DNA of 51,654 nt from Akkermansia sp. (GCA_022787425.1 JALFWB010000017.1:1-51654); one strand, 5' to 3'. Shown: positions 41,714 to 50,048, counted from the first letter of the stretch. Numbers and translations: made by a program. Notes: generated by a model not told the origin, from the sequence alone.

Positions 41714-42609
41714 CGAGCGAGGGGATACTTGGGCGAGGGGCCGTATTTGTTCGCTCCTGCCTTGCTGTCCAACAAGCAGACGACCATGATGTAGATCGAG
41801 AGAATGCAAACAGCGATGACGCCGTAGGACCAGATTTGGATGGCGAAGGTGTGCTCCTCGATGAAATCGGTGAGCATGCCGGGGGAGCTCAGATATTCCT
41901 CCACAAGGCGGGTGATCTCTTGCTCATCGGGCGTTATGCCGGCATTTGCCATTTCGCTCAACTTCTTCAGGATCGGGAGGAAGAAGTGGTAGATGACGGC
42001 GACCATGGGAATGAAGAGGAGGATGGCTCCCGCAACGAAAGCCCATACGGAGAAGGCACTGCGCCCTGTGTCATGTAATCGGCGAATCGTGACAGGGATG
42101 GCAAACACCGTAAAGCCCAGCGTCAGGAAGGGAGTGAGAAAGGCAAGGAAAGGGAGCAAGGTGAACAGGAAGACGGAGGCGTTCGCGAGAATGTGGAACG
42201 CGATGAACTCCGCCCGTCGGCTGCGCCCGGAGGCGGACAGGCCTTGGGCCCACAAGTGGCGCAGGTAGCCCATGGCATCGGGAGTCTCCGCCCGCAGAGC
42301 TCGGTTGCAGTGTGGGCAGCGCACCGGCAGGGATCCGCCCTCAACTGACATAACCATTTGCCCGCAGGAGGGGCAGTTCCCCAATTCTGCCGCCGGTGGC
42401 GGCGGCAGTTCAACAGAGTCTGCTGCCGGGGTCCCCCCGAACATGTTGCCGAGCGTTTGCCATGATGAGGCTCCCTTGCAGGCGGCTTGGGTGCCGGGCG
42501 GCAGCTCACCGCGCAGATAGGCCGCGCGTAAGTCCTCGAGGCTGATCGGTCCCTGAGGTGTTCTGTTGGCGTCTAAATAGTAATACTGCGGTGCGTTGTT
42601 GTCGCTCAT
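41710..42609 (-). CDS. GYF_2 / zinc-ribbon / DUF805 membrane protein
   Basis: 299 residues from the ATG at 42609. Three modules: an N-terminal GYF_2 domain (about 5-55, YYYLDANRTPQGPISLEDLR) that in other proteins binds Pro-rich peptides; a zinc ribbon with two CxxC pairs (NCPSCGQMV...VRCPHCNRAL, about 78-105); and a C-terminal membrane domain of the DUF805 type with four helices (residues about 130-290), including RRLHDTGRSAFSVWAF, the DUF805 signature. Function unknown. It is first in an operon with miaA. The promoter TTGACA-17-GATAAT ends 6 bases before the ATG. Confidence 0.85.
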   Translation of the reverse strand: MSDNNAPQYYYLDANRTPQGPISLEDLRAAYLRGELPPGTQAACKGASSWQTLGNMFGGTPAADSVELPPPPAAELGNCPSCGQMVMSVEGGSLPVRCPHCNRALRAETPDAMGYLRHLWAQGLSASGRSRRAEFIAFHILANASVFLFTLLPFLAFLTPFLTLGFTVFAIPVTIRRLHDTGRSAFSVWAFVAGAILLFIPMVAVIYHFFLPILKKLSEMANAGITPDEQEITRLVEEYLSSPGMLTDFIEEHTFAIQIWSYGVIAVCILSIYIMVVCLLDSKAGANKYGPSPKYPLAR

Positions 42610-42615
42610 GCGGCT

Positions 42616-42644
42616 ATTATCAGCCCGCAGGTTCGGTGTGTCAA
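42616..42644 (-). promoter_or_regulatory. Promoter of DUF805-miaA operon, leaderless geometry
   Basis: Minus strand TTGACA (42639-42644), 17-base spacer, GATAAT (42616-42621), 6 bases to the ATG at 42609. Confidence 0.75.
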
Positions 42645-42674
42645 GCAAATATCGTTGCAGCCGGACACAGTTTT

Positions 42675-42701
42675 CCCCGGGTCGCGAGGGTGCGCCCGGG
42701 G
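42675..42701 (-). terminator. Hairpin after rplI
   Basis: CCCCGGG (42675-42681) and CCCGGGG (42695-42701) form a perfect 7-bp stem downstream of rplI. No T-run on the minus strand. Confidence 0.45.
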
Positions 42702-42714
42702 AATGAAAAGGGGG

Positions 42715-43221
42715 TTACTCGGCGGCGGGGATTTCCTCCACGGCAACGGGGGTGGCCTCAGCCACTTCGCCCTTCACCTCGAGCACAACCTTGATGATGG
42801 CGGTCACCTCCGGGTGCAGCTTGGCCTCCACCTCGTAGGTGCCGGACTTCTTGATCGGCTTCTCCAGCTCGATGCTGTGGCGGTCGATCGTGATGCCCAG
42901 GGCAGCGAGACCCTCGGCAATCTGCTGGTTGGTGATGGCGCCGAAGACCTTGCCGTTCTCGCCGGCCTCGAGGACGAGGTTGACCGTGACGGCGGAAATC
43001 TTGGAGGAGAGCTCGCGGAAGTTCGCCAGCTCGGCAGCCTCGCGCTCCTGACGCTTCTTCTGAAGCATGTTGATGAAACGCTGGTTAGCCGGGGTGGCCT
43101 CGAACGCAAGACCCTGAGGAATGAGGAAGTTGCGACCGTAGCCGGCCTTCACGGTAACAAGGTCGGCTTCACAGCCCAGACCTTCAATCTTTGTAGCGAG
43201 AATAACTTGCATGTGTGCCAT
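42715..43221 (-). CDS. rplI: 50S ribosomal protein L9
   Basis: 168 residues; the ATG at 43212 (MQVILATKIEGLG) would give the canonical L9 start three residues shorter. The N-terminal domain has the L9 signature GCEADLVTVKAGYGRNFLIP and binds 23S rRNA. A long connecting helix (about 45-80) follows, and the C-terminal domain includes GKVFGAITNQQIAEGL and HPEVTAIIKVVLEV. A short acidic Ala/Glu tail ends the protein. It stands alone rather than with rpsF/rpsR. Promoter TTGACA-17-TATAAG at 43254-43282. Confidence 0.95.
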   Translation of the reverse strand: MAHMQVILATKIEGLGCEADLVTVKAGYGRNFLIPQGLAFEATPANQRFINMLQKKRQEREAAELANFRELSSKISAVTVNLVLEAGENGKVFGAITNQQIAEGLAALGITIDRHSIELEKPIKKSGTYEVEAKLHPEVTAIIKVVLEVKGEVAEATPVAVEEIPAAE

Positions 43222-43253
43222 AACTCTTCTGAATGGGGTTAAGGTGAGCGGCT

Positions 43254-43282
43254 CTTATACACCCTTCCGCACGTGTTGTCAA
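43254..43282 (-). promoter_or_regulatory. rplI promoter
   Basis: Minus strand TTGACA (43277-43282), 17-base spacer, TATAAG (43254-43259). The leader carries CCTTAACCCCATTC, also seen in the beta-barrel gene leaders. Confidence 0.75.
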
Positions 43283-43309
43283 GCACAACTTACGCCTTTC
43301 CGCCGTTTT

Positions 43310-43816
43310 TTACTCCGGATCCCCGGCGGAACGCTCTGATTTGTAGCGGTCGAAGGACTCATCGATGATACGGAATGCCGTCGCACTGTCGAAGAAGTCC
43401 CCTACCTCGGTCTTCTTGTTCTGCAGCGTTTTGTAGGTGCGGAAGAAGTTCTGAATCTCCGCCAAATAATGGGGCGGCAGGTCAGCCAGCTCCTGTACGT
43501 GGTCATAGCGTGGGTCGCCGCAGTTGACGGCTAGTATCTTCACATCCGGCTGCCCGCAGTCGATCATGTTCAGCCCGCCGACAATGCGGCAGTCGACATA
43601 ACAACCGGGGAAGGTGGGGGAGGAGGTGAAGACCAAGATGTCCAGCGGGTCGCCGTCCAAATACAGCGTCCCTTCCACATAGCCGTACTCGGCCGGATAG
43701 TAAACCGAGGAATACAGGACACGATCCAGCTTGATGTGCCCCGTCTTTTCATCGATCTCGTACTTGTTCCGGCTTCCCATCGGGATTTCAATGCGCGCTT
43801 CAATGATTCTCTCCAT
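43310..43816 (-). CDS. ppa: Inorganic pyrophosphatase (family I)
   Basis: 168 residues from the ATG at 43816. It hydrolyses pyrophosphate to phosphate, driving biosynthetic reactions. Family I motifs: RNKYEIDEKTGHIKLDRVL, YPAEYGYVEGTLYLDGDPLD with the catalytic Asp cluster (signature D-G-D-P-L-D-I-L-V), and CGDPRYDHV. Mg-dependent, cytosolic. The start is supported by a promoter, TTGACA-17-GAGAAT, ending 9 bases upstream; a longer frame to 43948 crosses that promoter and is rejected. Confidence 0.95.
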   Translation of the reverse strand: MERIIEARIEIPMGSRNKYEIDEKTGHIKLDRVLYSSVYYPAEYGYVEGTLYLDGDPLDILVFTSSPTFPGCYVDCRIVGGLNMIDCGQPDVKILAVNCGDPRYDHVQELADLPPHYLAEIQNFFRTYKTLQNKKTEVGDFFDSATAFRIIDESFDRYKSERSAGDPE

Positions 43817-43825
43817 ACTTTCCGC

Positions 43826-43854
43826 ATTCTCCCAGAAACTCGCAGAGCTGTCAA
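43826..43854 (-). promoter_or_regulatory. ppa promoter, near-leaderless
   Basis: Minus strand TTGACA (43849-43854), 17-base spacer, GAGAAT (43826-43831), 9 bases to the ATG at 43816. Confidence 0.6.
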
Positions 43855-43941
43855 GCCCTTTCTGCGTCGGCGCAGGGCTCAGCCATCTGTATGGATTTAT
43901 GTGGCTTGACACCATAATTTGGGTTTGACCCGAAATGAAAG

Positions 43942-43967
43942 GCCCCACGGGGTTTAATCCGTGGGGC
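43942..43967 (-). terminator. Terminator after tRNA-Met
   Basis: GCCCCACGG (43942-43950) and CCGTGGGGC (43959-43967), 8-base loop, followed on the minus strand by CTTTCATTTC. The stem is identical to that of the murJ terminator. Confidence 0.7.
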
Positions 43968-43984
43968 GCAATCGCTGATTTTGA

Positions 43985-44056
<72 letters not shown>

Positions 44057-44151
44057 ATGCGGTGCGGGGATTTTACATGAAAAAGAGCCGGTTTGCAAGC
44101 CTAAAATGCAGAAAAATGTGATTTTTTTTCAGAAAGACACAGAAAAGACGC

Positions 44152-44182
44152 AAAAAGGCTGCCATCCCATGAAGATGGCAGC
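44152..44182 (-). terminator. Terminator of small lipoprotein gene
   Basis: GCTGCCATC (44158-44166) and GATGGCAGC (44174-44182), perfect 9-bp stem, 7-base loop, with a T-run on the minus strand (AAAAA at 44152-44156). Confidence 0.9.
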
Positions 44183-44206
44183 CCCGATAAATGAAGACGG
44201 AAGGCT

Positions 44207-44386
44207 TTACTTGTGCTTATTCTTGTCGTGGAAGACCTTGACGGGCTCCTGCGGAGTCTGCGGAACCATGGTGGGTTCGTCACACCTGGGCATCTTCGGC
44301 AGTTTGGGCATGGGCTGGGACTGGCAGCAGCAGGAGCTAACGGCCAGAGCGGAGACAAAAGCAAGAACTGAGGTAAGAATTTTCAT
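44207..44386 (-). CDS. Small lipoprotein, 59 residues
   Basis: ATG at 44386, stop at 44207. It begins MKILTSVLAFVSALAVSSCC, a lipoprotein signal with lipobox AVSSC followed by two more Cys (SSCCCQ). The mature part is only about 40 residues, rich in Pro, Met and Lys (QPMPKLPKMPRCDEP), ending in a basic HDKNKHK. The intrinsic terminator just downstream and a TTGACT/-10-like pair upstream support a real transcription unit. Function unknown. Small Cys-Pro-Lys lipoproteins of this kind are often envelope stress or entericidin-like products, which is only a loose comparison. Confidence 0.7.
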   Translation of the reverse strand: MKILTSVLAFVSALAVSSCCCQSQPMPKLPKMPRCDEPTMVPQTPQEPVKVFHDKNKHK

Positions 44387-44511
44387 GAAACGGAAAGATT
44401 GACTTCATGGACATAAAAACATAAATCGGCGGGAAAGTCAATACCAAAGTGCATAATTTCCCGTTTTTTTGCATCTGAGGCATGATTTTCGGTCTGCAAC
44501 ACGATATAGGC

Positions 44512-44541
44512 TTGAACAGGGGAGGGGTAGTCTGGTATAAA
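44512..44541 (+). promoter_or_regulatory. Promoter of AsmA-like gene, leaderless geometry
   Basis: TTGAAC (44512-44517), 18-base spacer, TATAAA (44536-44541), 6 bases to the ATG at 44548. Confidence 0.65.
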
Positions 44542-44547
44542 AAAGGC

Positions 44548-46113
44548 ATGTCAAGACGGAGACGCACACGATACACAACAAAGAGGGGGGGCAATGGCCC
44601 GGAGCGAGTCCTGTGGAAGCGGGTCATGATGTGGCTCGGAATAGTTGTTGCGGTCTTGTTGTTGCTGGGAATTGTGGGCTATCATCAGTTATTATCCTAT
44701 CTGCAGGGTGATGCCTTCCGGGAGAAAGCCGGTGCCATTGTAGCTAACAAGGCGCAGGCCGATCGTGTGGAGCTCAAGCACCGCATCAGTGTCTCCGGCG
44801 GGCATGTTTCCCTGCCTTCCTTCGAACTCAAGAGGCGCGATGCTGTGTCCCGCGTGACGGCAGAGGGGCTGCAGGCGGACGTGGAGCGCGGGGAATTGTG
44901 GGACCGCTGCCTGCATGTCAGCAAACTGACGATGGAGTCGTTGGACGTGCATTTGGATGCACTGCGTCTCGGTGTGAAGCTCCCCCCGGTTAAGCCGAGC
45001 GAGGATACCTTTGTGAGCCGCTTTCTGCCGAATCGTGTGAAGTTGGGCAAGATTGAGTGCAAGGATGCGGATTTGAGTGCCATGCTGCTTGCCGGAGAGT
45101 TGCGTTTGATGGGGTGCGGGCTGAAGGCCTCCCCCCTCAACGGTGGAGGAGGGTGGACTGTTAATCTGACCAACGGCAAGGCGCGCTTACCTCTCTATGG
45201 GCTGAATGAATGCGGTCTGAGGAGCGCATCTGTTCACTACAGCCCCCGGCGGGTGAGCCTTTCCAACTGTTACCTCTCACTCACGCCGGGAGAGATGCAT
45301 CTTACCGCGAACTATGAGCCGGGCAGCGGCTACTGGCGGGCGAAGGTCCGTGTCTCCAAGGCGAATGTGGAGCGCGTGTTGACGAGTGACTGGAAGCAGC
45401 GCGTCCGGGGCGATTTGTTCGGCGATTTGGAGATGAGTGGCACCGGGAACCTGCAGAGTGCCCGTGGGGTTGTTTCCCTGAAGGATGGGTACTTGGAGGG
45501 GCTGCCGATTCTCTCAGAATTACCCTTCTCGACGATGAAGCCCTACCGTTCCATGGAGGTAGAGAAGGCTGAGTGCCGCATCTGCTACCCCTACACGGAA
45601 AGCAGACTGAACATCTCGGATGCCTGGATGATCGACAATATCGATATTCGCGCCGGCAAGGGGAAGCTGCTCATCAAGGGACATGTTATCATCGGTATGG
45701 ATGGGGCCCTCGGCGGATCCCTGCGCATCGGTTTGCCGCTCTCGATAACCGAGGCATTGCCGGTTCCGGTGCGCTCCCTGTTTAACGGCGGAGACGATCC
45801 GGAATATTCTTGGATTACCATGAATCTGAGCGGCTCCCTAGACCAACCTCAGCAAGACCTGAGTGTACGCATGAACTCGATCCTGACTGCTCTGCCCGGG
45901 GCTGCCATGGATACGGCCAAGGGAACTCTGCGGGACCTGACGAAAGTCTTCACCGATAAGAAGCAGCCGCAGGAGCAGCCGGAAACAGAAACACCGGAGC
46001 AGACGCAAAGTTCCCCGGCCGAGCAGCCGACCGCCCCCGCTGATTCCAACCCGGTGAAGGGGGTGTTGGATGCCGCCGGTGAGGCTGCAGACAGTATCTT
46101 CTCCATCCTTTGA
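44548..46113 (+). CDS. AsmA-like inner-membrane-anchored protein
   Basis: 521 residues from the ATG at 44548. A basic N-terminus (MSRRRRTRYTTKRGG) and one membrane helix (VMMWLGIVVAVLLLLGIVGY) lead into a long periplasmic beta-rich region. The latter has AsmA-type features, repeated short amphipathic strands (LLIKGHVIIGMDGALGGSLR, WITMNLSGSLDQPQQDLSVR), ending in a Gln/Pro/Glu-rich tail. AsmA-like proteins move or organise lipids between membranes or affect outer-membrane assembly. Similarity here is architectural rather than strong, so the assignment is moderate. It is followed 13 bases later by an IF-1-like gene. Confidence 0.7.
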   Translation: MSRRRRTRYTTKRGGNGPERVLWKRVMMWLGIVVAVLLLLGIVGYHQLLSYLQGDAFREKAGAIVANKAQADRVELKHRISVSGGHVSLPSFELKRRDAVSRVTAEGLQADVERGELWDRCLHVSKLTMESLDVHLDALRLGVKLPPVKPSEDTFVSRFLPNRVKLGKIECKDADLSAMLLAGELRLMGCGLKASPLNGGGGWTVNLTNGKARLPLYGLNECGLRSASVHYSPRRVSLSNCYLSLTPGEMHLTANYEPGSGYWRAKVRVSKANVERVLTSDWKQRVRGDLFGDLEMSGTGNLQSARGVVSLKDGYLEGLPILSELPFSTMKPYRSMEVEKAECRICYPYTESRLNISDAWMIDNIDIRAGKGKLLIKGHVIIGMDGALGGSLRIGLPLSITEALPVPVRSLFNGGDDPEYSWITMNLSGSLDQPQQDLSVRMNSILTALPGAAMDTAKGTLRDLTKVFTDKKQPQEQPETETPEQTQSSPAEQPTAPADSNPVKGVLDAAGEAADSIFSIL

Positions 46114-46126
46114 AACCCGCTTCACG

Positions 46127-46375
46127 ATGACCAAAATCACTCTCTATCCCTCCCGCTACATCGACTGCACCTGTGATCTGCAGGAGCAAATAGCCCCCAC
46201 GGCCTACCACGGACTGTTGCCCAATGGTAAGCGCACTGTCGCCTTTGTGGAACGCCGGGATGCCGAGTTGCTCCCTATGCTGCGCCCCGGTTGTCGTGTG
46301 TGGGTGACGCTGAGCCCCGCCGATTTCGACCGCGCTCGTATTCGCGGGCTGCAATCCCCGGAGAACGGCGTCTGA
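46127..46375 (+). CDS. IF-1-like single OB-fold protein
   Basis: 82 residues. Residues from YHGLLPNGKRTVAFV to LSPADFDRARI align without gaps to the S1-like OB fold of translation initiation factor IF-1 over 46 positions, with about 16 identities by hand. These include the L-x-N-G turn, P-G-x-R-V-x-V and L-S-P-x-D-x-x-R-x-R-I, the IF-1 C-terminal signature. The N-terminal 30 residues differ and carry two Cys (RYIDCTCDL). The basic surface of IF-1 that contacts 16S helix 44 is only partly kept. It is probably a divergent paralog rather than the housekeeping IF-1, possibly RNA-binding. It lies 13 bases after the AsmA-like gene and ends before the promoter of the next gene. Confidence 0.65.
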   Translation: MTKITLYPSRYIDCTCDLQEQIAPTAYHGLLPNGKRTVAFVERRDAELLPMLRPGCRVWVTLSPADFDRARIRGLQSPENGV

Positions 46376-46410
46376 TAACCCGCCGTTAACAGTCTGTCGG
46401 AAAATTACGC

Positions 46411-46439
46411 TTGAAAAGCGGGGCAACATGTGTTAAAAT
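46411..46439 (+). promoter_or_regulatory. Promoter of sugar transferase gene
   Basis: TTGAAA (46411-46416), 17-base spacer, TAAAAT (46434-46439). An in-frame GTG at 46430 falls inside it, so the ATG at 46454 (or 46457) is the start. Confidence 0.65.
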
Positions 46440-46453
46440 ACGCCCCGCTGTTT

Positions 46454-47854
46454 ATGATGTCATCCAAGGCATATCTTCCCCGCTTGCTTCCCCTCGTGGA
46501 TCTCGTGCTCATTTTGCTTTGCGCGTACTACTCCCCGTGGGTGACCAATGCCGTTGCTCCCTTCCTTGGGTGGGAGCAGGGGATGTTCTTTGACGTCTTC
46601 AAGACGACATTCCTTGCCGGTATTGCGGTCGCTGCTGCTCCGGTGGTGTTGTATGTGCTTGGCTTCTACCGCAGGCGCAATCTGCAGCGTATGGGCACAG
46701 CGTTGCGTCAAGTGGGTACGTTTACGGTCTACTACCTCTGTGTTATCGCGGTGTATCAGAGTCTCGGGGAGCACAGTAAGCACTTCAATCACGTCATCAT
46801 GGTCTGCATTGTGATGGTGCCCTTGGTGATTTTCCTGCGCTACCTTATTTTACACACGATCATGCTGCATTGGTATGGAACCGGTAATTTGCGTCCCGCT
46901 ATTCTGGCAGGCATGAGCCGGGAGGCCATTGAACAGGTCTGGAACTCCACCCCCTCGTACTGGCGCAAGGCATTCAACATTGTTGCGCGCACCACGCCGG
47001 AAGAGTATGATGAAGAGAAACTTCAGAAGATTATCGAGAAATCCCATGTGGAGCAGCTCATCATCGTGGATGGTATGATGTCTGCCGTTGCCAATCATGA
47101 CTTGTATCAACTCTGCGCCGTGCAAGGCATTGACGTTTATGTGTTCCGCTCATCGAACAAGGGAGTGACTGCCCGAGTTGAGCTCACCGAGATAGGGGAT
47201 AGCAGCGTGCTGGTCTTCAGCTCCACCCCGGCCGTTTCTTGGGCCCGGCTGGTCAAGAGTGTTGCAGACCGCATTCTTGCGCTGTTGATGTTGGTGTGCA
47301 GCTTGCCGTTGTGGCTTATTGTAGCCATTGGTATCAAGCTCAGTGACCCCAAGGGCCCCGTATTCTTCCGCCAGCAGCGCTCCGGACTTTATGGGCGCCC
47401 CTTCATGATGTGGAAGTTCCGCTCCATGCTTTCGGGGGCCGAGAAGCAGCTGGAGCAAGTGAAGAAGGAATTCGGCAGCGATGTGGACGGACCCATCTTC
47501 AAGCTCGAGAATGACCCGCGTATTTTCCCCTTCGGCCATTTCATCCGTAAGACGTCCCTCGATGAGTTGCCCCAGCTCATCAACATTGTACTGGGGGATA
47601 TGAGCATTGTAGGCCCGCGCCCCCTGCCGACATATGAGACGGAGCAGTTTCCGGAGATCCGCGATCGCCGCCGCCTCAGCGTCAAGCCCGGGCTCACCTG
47701 CTATTGGCAGATTGAGGATCGCAGCAATGCCAAGAGCTTCGATGTAATGCGCGAAAAGGATTTAAAATATATCGACAACTGGAGCCTGTGGCTGGACATC
47801 AAGCTCATCTTCCGTACGATACCCGCCGTCCTTTTGGGGCGCGGTGCTAAATAA
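46454..47854 (+). CDS. Polyprenyl-phosphate sugar-1-phosphate transferase (WcaJ/PssY type)
   Basis: 466 residues. The N-terminal half has four membrane helices (DLVLILLCAYYSP, ..FKTTFLAGIAVAAAPVVLYV.. and others) plus a CoA-binding-like domain. Near residue 275 a fifth hydrophobic segment precedes the catalytic bacterial sugar transferase domain: SDPKGPVFFRQQRSGLYGRP, MMWKFRSM, then SLDELPQLINIVLGDMSIVG and GPRPLP. Such enzymes transfer a sugar phosphate from a nucleotide sugar to undecaprenyl phosphate, starting capsule or exopolysaccharide synthesis. No other polysaccharide genes are adjacent, so it may serve a distant locus. Confidence 0.92.
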   Translation: MMSSKAYLPRLLPLVDLVLILLCAYYSPWVTNAVAPFLGWEQGMFFDVFKTTFLAGIAVAAAPVVLYVLGFYRRRNLQRMGTALRQVGTFTVYYLCVIAVYQSLGEHSKHFNHVIMVCIVMVPLVIFLRYLILHTIMLHWYGTGNLRPAILAGMSREAIEQVWNSTPSYWRKAFNIVARTTPEEYDEEKLQKIIEKSHVEQLIIVDGMMSAVANHDLYQLCAVQGIDVYVFRSSNKGVTARVELTEIGDSSVLVFSSTPAVSWARLVKSVADRILALLMLVCSLPLWLIVAIGIKLSDPKGPVFFRQQRSGLYGRPFMMWKFRSMLSGAEKQLEQVKKEFGSDVDGPIFKLENDPRIFPFGHFIRKTSLDELPQLINIVLGDMSIVGPRPLPTYETEQFPEIRDRRRLSVKPGLTCYWQIEDRSNAKSFDVMREKDLKYIDNWSLWLDIKLIFRTIPAVLLGRGAK

Positions 47855-47860
47855 TACGTC

Positions 47861-48331
47861 ATGTTCCACATCGTGCTCTACCACCCGGAAATCCCCCACA
47901 ACACCGGTGCTGCCGGTAGGTTGGCCGTTGCTACCCAGTCCCGCCTGCACCTCATCCGTCCCCTCGGTTTCAGTTTGGAGGATAAACATGTGCGCCGCTG
48001 TGGGTTGGATTACTGGCAGTATGTTGACTTGCACCTTTGGGACAGCCTGGAGGAGCTGACGGCCTCTGCCGCACCGGGGGCAAACTTCTGGTATCTCTCC
48101 ACGAAGGCTCACCACGGCATCTGGGAACCGAGTCTTCCCCTGAACGATGGGGATTACCTTGTCTTCGGGCCGGAGACAAAGGGACTTCCGCAGAGCTTTA
48201 TTTCTACTCATCCGGATACCGCATTGCGTATTCCCATGCCCGGTGAGCACGCACGTTCTCTTAACCTCTCGACCTCCATAGCCATCGTCCTCTACGAGGG
48301 ACTGCGGCGTACCCTCTCTGTCGGCTCATGA
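47861..48331 (+). CDS. trmL: tRNA (cytidine/uridine-34-2'-O)-methyltransferase
   Basis: 156 residues, the standard size of the minimal SPOUT enzyme. It methylates the wobble base of tRNA-Leu. N-terminus MFHIVLYHPEIPHNTGAAGR is diagnostic. The knotted cofactor-binding site is formed by LVFGPETKGLPQ and IPMPGEHARSLNLSTSIAIV. It starts 6 bases after the sugar transferase and overlaps the next gene by 4 bases, so the three are probably co-transcribed. Confidence 0.95.
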   Translation: MFHIVLYHPEIPHNTGAAGRLAVATQSRLHLIRPLGFSLEDKHVRRCGLDYWQYVDLHLWDSLEELTASAAPGANFWYLSTKAHHGIWEPSLPLNDGDYLVFGPETKGLPQSFISTHPDTALRIPMPGEHARSLNLSTSIAIVLYEGLRRTLSVGS

Positions 48332-48894
48332 TGAATATCGTCTACTTTGATCTTGAGACTCGCTACTCCGCCGCCCGTGTCGGGGGCTGGGGCGAAGCCG
48401 GGAAGATGGGGGTTTCCGTCGCGGTTACCTTCTCAACGCGCGATAACGCATACCACATCTATACCCAAGACGAGGTGGAGAACCTGATTGCAGAGCTGAA
48501 GGGGGCGGACCTGGTTGTAGGCTACAATCACATCGGCTTTGATTACCAAGTTCTGCAGCCGTTCACCTTCTGGACGATGGCGGAGACAACCCGAAACCTT
48601 GACATCTGTGCCTACCTGACGCATCTGCTGGGGCATCGTCTCAAGCTTGACTCCGTTGCGACACCCACCCTGCGAGGGAACTCTAAGACTGCGGAGGGTA
48701 CCGATGCCCTGAAGTGGTGGGAGGAGTATGAGACAGACGGTGATCCGCAGAAACTGGTGGACATTGCCCGCTACTGCTGCTACGATGTGAAAGTGACCAT
48801 GGAGGTCTACAAATTCGGTGCTCAGAACGGCTATGTGCTCTACTTGGACAAACAGGGGAACGAGGTGCGTGTTGACGTCGATTGGTCCTGCTGA
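48328..48894 (+). CDS. DnaQ-like 3'-5' exonuclease domain protein
   Basis: 188 residues. An RNase H-like fold with all three exonuclease motifs: FDLET (Exo I, residues 7-11), the GYNHIGFDYQVL segment (Exo II) and RYCCYDVKVT, a YxxxD Exo III. The Exo III form puts it in the DEDDy group, close to the YprB/ribonuclease H-like domain often attached to DEAD-box helicases. Here it stands alone. It may act in DNA repair or RNA processing. Its place just upstream of recA fits a repair role, but only by context. ATG overlaps the trmL stop. Confidence 0.82.
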   Translation: MMNIVYFDLETRYSAARVGGWGEAGKMGVSVAVTFSTRDNAYHIYTQDEVENLIAELKGADLVVGYNHIGFDYQVLQPFTFWTMAETTRNLDICAYLTHLLGHRLKLDSVATPTLRGNSKTAEGTDALKWWEEYETDGDPQKLVDIARYCCYDVKVTMEVYKFGAQNGYVLYLDKQGNEVRVDVDWSC

Positions 48895-48928
48895 GCGATA
48901 GAATTCTCTGCGGGGGCAGACTTTGGGC

Positions 48929-48957
48929 TTGCATTGCTCCGTAGAAACAGGTAAGCT
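48929..48957 (+). promoter_or_regulatory. recA promoter, leaderless geometry
   Basis: TTGCAT (48929-48934), 17-base spacer, TAAGCT (48952-48957), 7 bases to the ATG at 48965. I see no LexA-type palindrome in it. Confidence 0.5.
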
Positions 48958-48964
48958 GGGTGAT

Positions 48965-49990
48965 ATGGCAAAGGAATTAAACCTCGATGATAAGCAGGCC
49001 GTTCAGCGCCAGCGCGCCTTGGATGCTGCTCTGCTTCAGATTCAGAAAGACTTCGGTGAGAACGCTATCATGCGCTTGGGGGACAAGAAGACCATGGAGG
49101 TTGACACCATCCCCACCGGCAACCTCCTCATCGACCGCGCTTTGGGCGTTGGCGGCTTCCCCCGCGGCCGCATCGTGGAGATATACGGGCCGGAGTCTTC
49201 CGGTAAGACCACTCTTACCCTCACCGTCATCGCCCAAGCTCAGAAGGCCGGTGGGCTGGCGGCCTTCATCGATGTGGAGCACGCTTTGGATCCCGCTTAC
49301 GCGGCCAAGTTGGGCGTGAATCTGGATGACCTGCTCGTTTCCCAGCCCGGCAGCGGTGAGGAAGCTCTGCAGATCTGTGAGGCTCTGGTACGCTCCAACG
49401 CCATTGATGTGGTGGTGGTTGACTCCGTGGCAGCGCTCGTTACCAAACAGGAGCTGGAGGGCGAGATCGGGGACAGCACCGTGGGTGCCCAAGCGCGCCT
49501 GATGAGTGCCGCGCTCCGCAAGCTCACCTCCCTCATTTCGAAGGCCCGCACCATCTGCATTTTCACCAACCAGATCCGTGAGAAGATCGGCGTGATGTTC
49601 GGCAACCCGGAGACCACCCCCGGCGGCCGCGCCCTCAAGTTCTACGCTTCTGTGCGCTGCGATATCCGTCGCATCGGCCAGATCAAGGGCACGGATGGCT
49701 CCGTTTCCGGCAACCGCACCAAGTTGAAGGTGGTCAAGAATAAGGTAGCCCCGCCTTTCACCGAGTGCGAGTTCGATATCATGTATAATGAGGGTATCTC
49801 CTCTGTGGGCAGCCTGATCGATTTGGCTCTGGAGTATGATATCATTCAGAAGCGTGGTTCTTGGTTCAGCTACAATGGTGGCCAGCTTGCCCAGGGACGC
49901 GACGGTGCTAAGGAGGCCCTGCGTAACAATCAGGCCTTGTACGACGAGATTACCGCCGCCGTGCTGGCCAAGATGGACGCCGCAAAGTAA
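48965..49990 (+). CDS. recA: Recombinase RecA
   Basis: 341 residues, typical length. It forms filaments on single-stranded DNA for homologous recombination and SOS induction. Visible motifs: Walker A GPESSGKT (about 72-79), [12 protein letters not shown], Walker [12 protein letters not shown], loop 1 [20 protein letters not shown], loop 2 [20 protein letters not shown], and [16 protein letters not shown]. The C-terminal domain is short with a modestly acidic end. The start at 48965 gives the usual [16 protein letters not shown] N-terminus; a longer frame from 48923 has no support. Confidence 0.98.
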   Translation: MAKELNLDDKQAVQRQRALDAALLQIQKDFGENAIMRLGDKKTMEVDTIPTGNLLIDRALGVGGFPRGRIVEIYGPESSGKTTLTLTVIAQAQKAGGLAAFIDVEHALDPAYAAKLGVNLDDLLVSQPGSGEEALQICEALVRSNAIDVVVVDSVAALVTKQELEGEIGDSTVGAQARLMSAALRKLTSLISKARTICIFTNQIREKIGVMFGNPETTPGGRALKFYASVRCDIRRIGQIKGTDGSVSGNRTKLKVVKNKVAPPFTECEFDIMYNEGISSVGSLIDLALEYDIIQKRGSWFSYNGGQLAQGRDGAKEALRNNQALYDEITAAVLAKMDAAK

Positions 49991-50002
49991 TCCTAACCCT
50001 TC

Positions 50003-50048
50003 CGCCTCCCCGATAGCTGACTGATGCTTGCCGGGGAGGCGTCTTTTT
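50003..50048 (+). terminator. Intrinsic terminator of recA
   Basis: CGCCTCCCCG (50003-50012) and CGGGGAGGCG (50032-50041) form a perfect 10-bp stem followed by TCTTTTT. The next gene's ATG begins at 50049, directly after the T-run. Confidence 0.9.
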
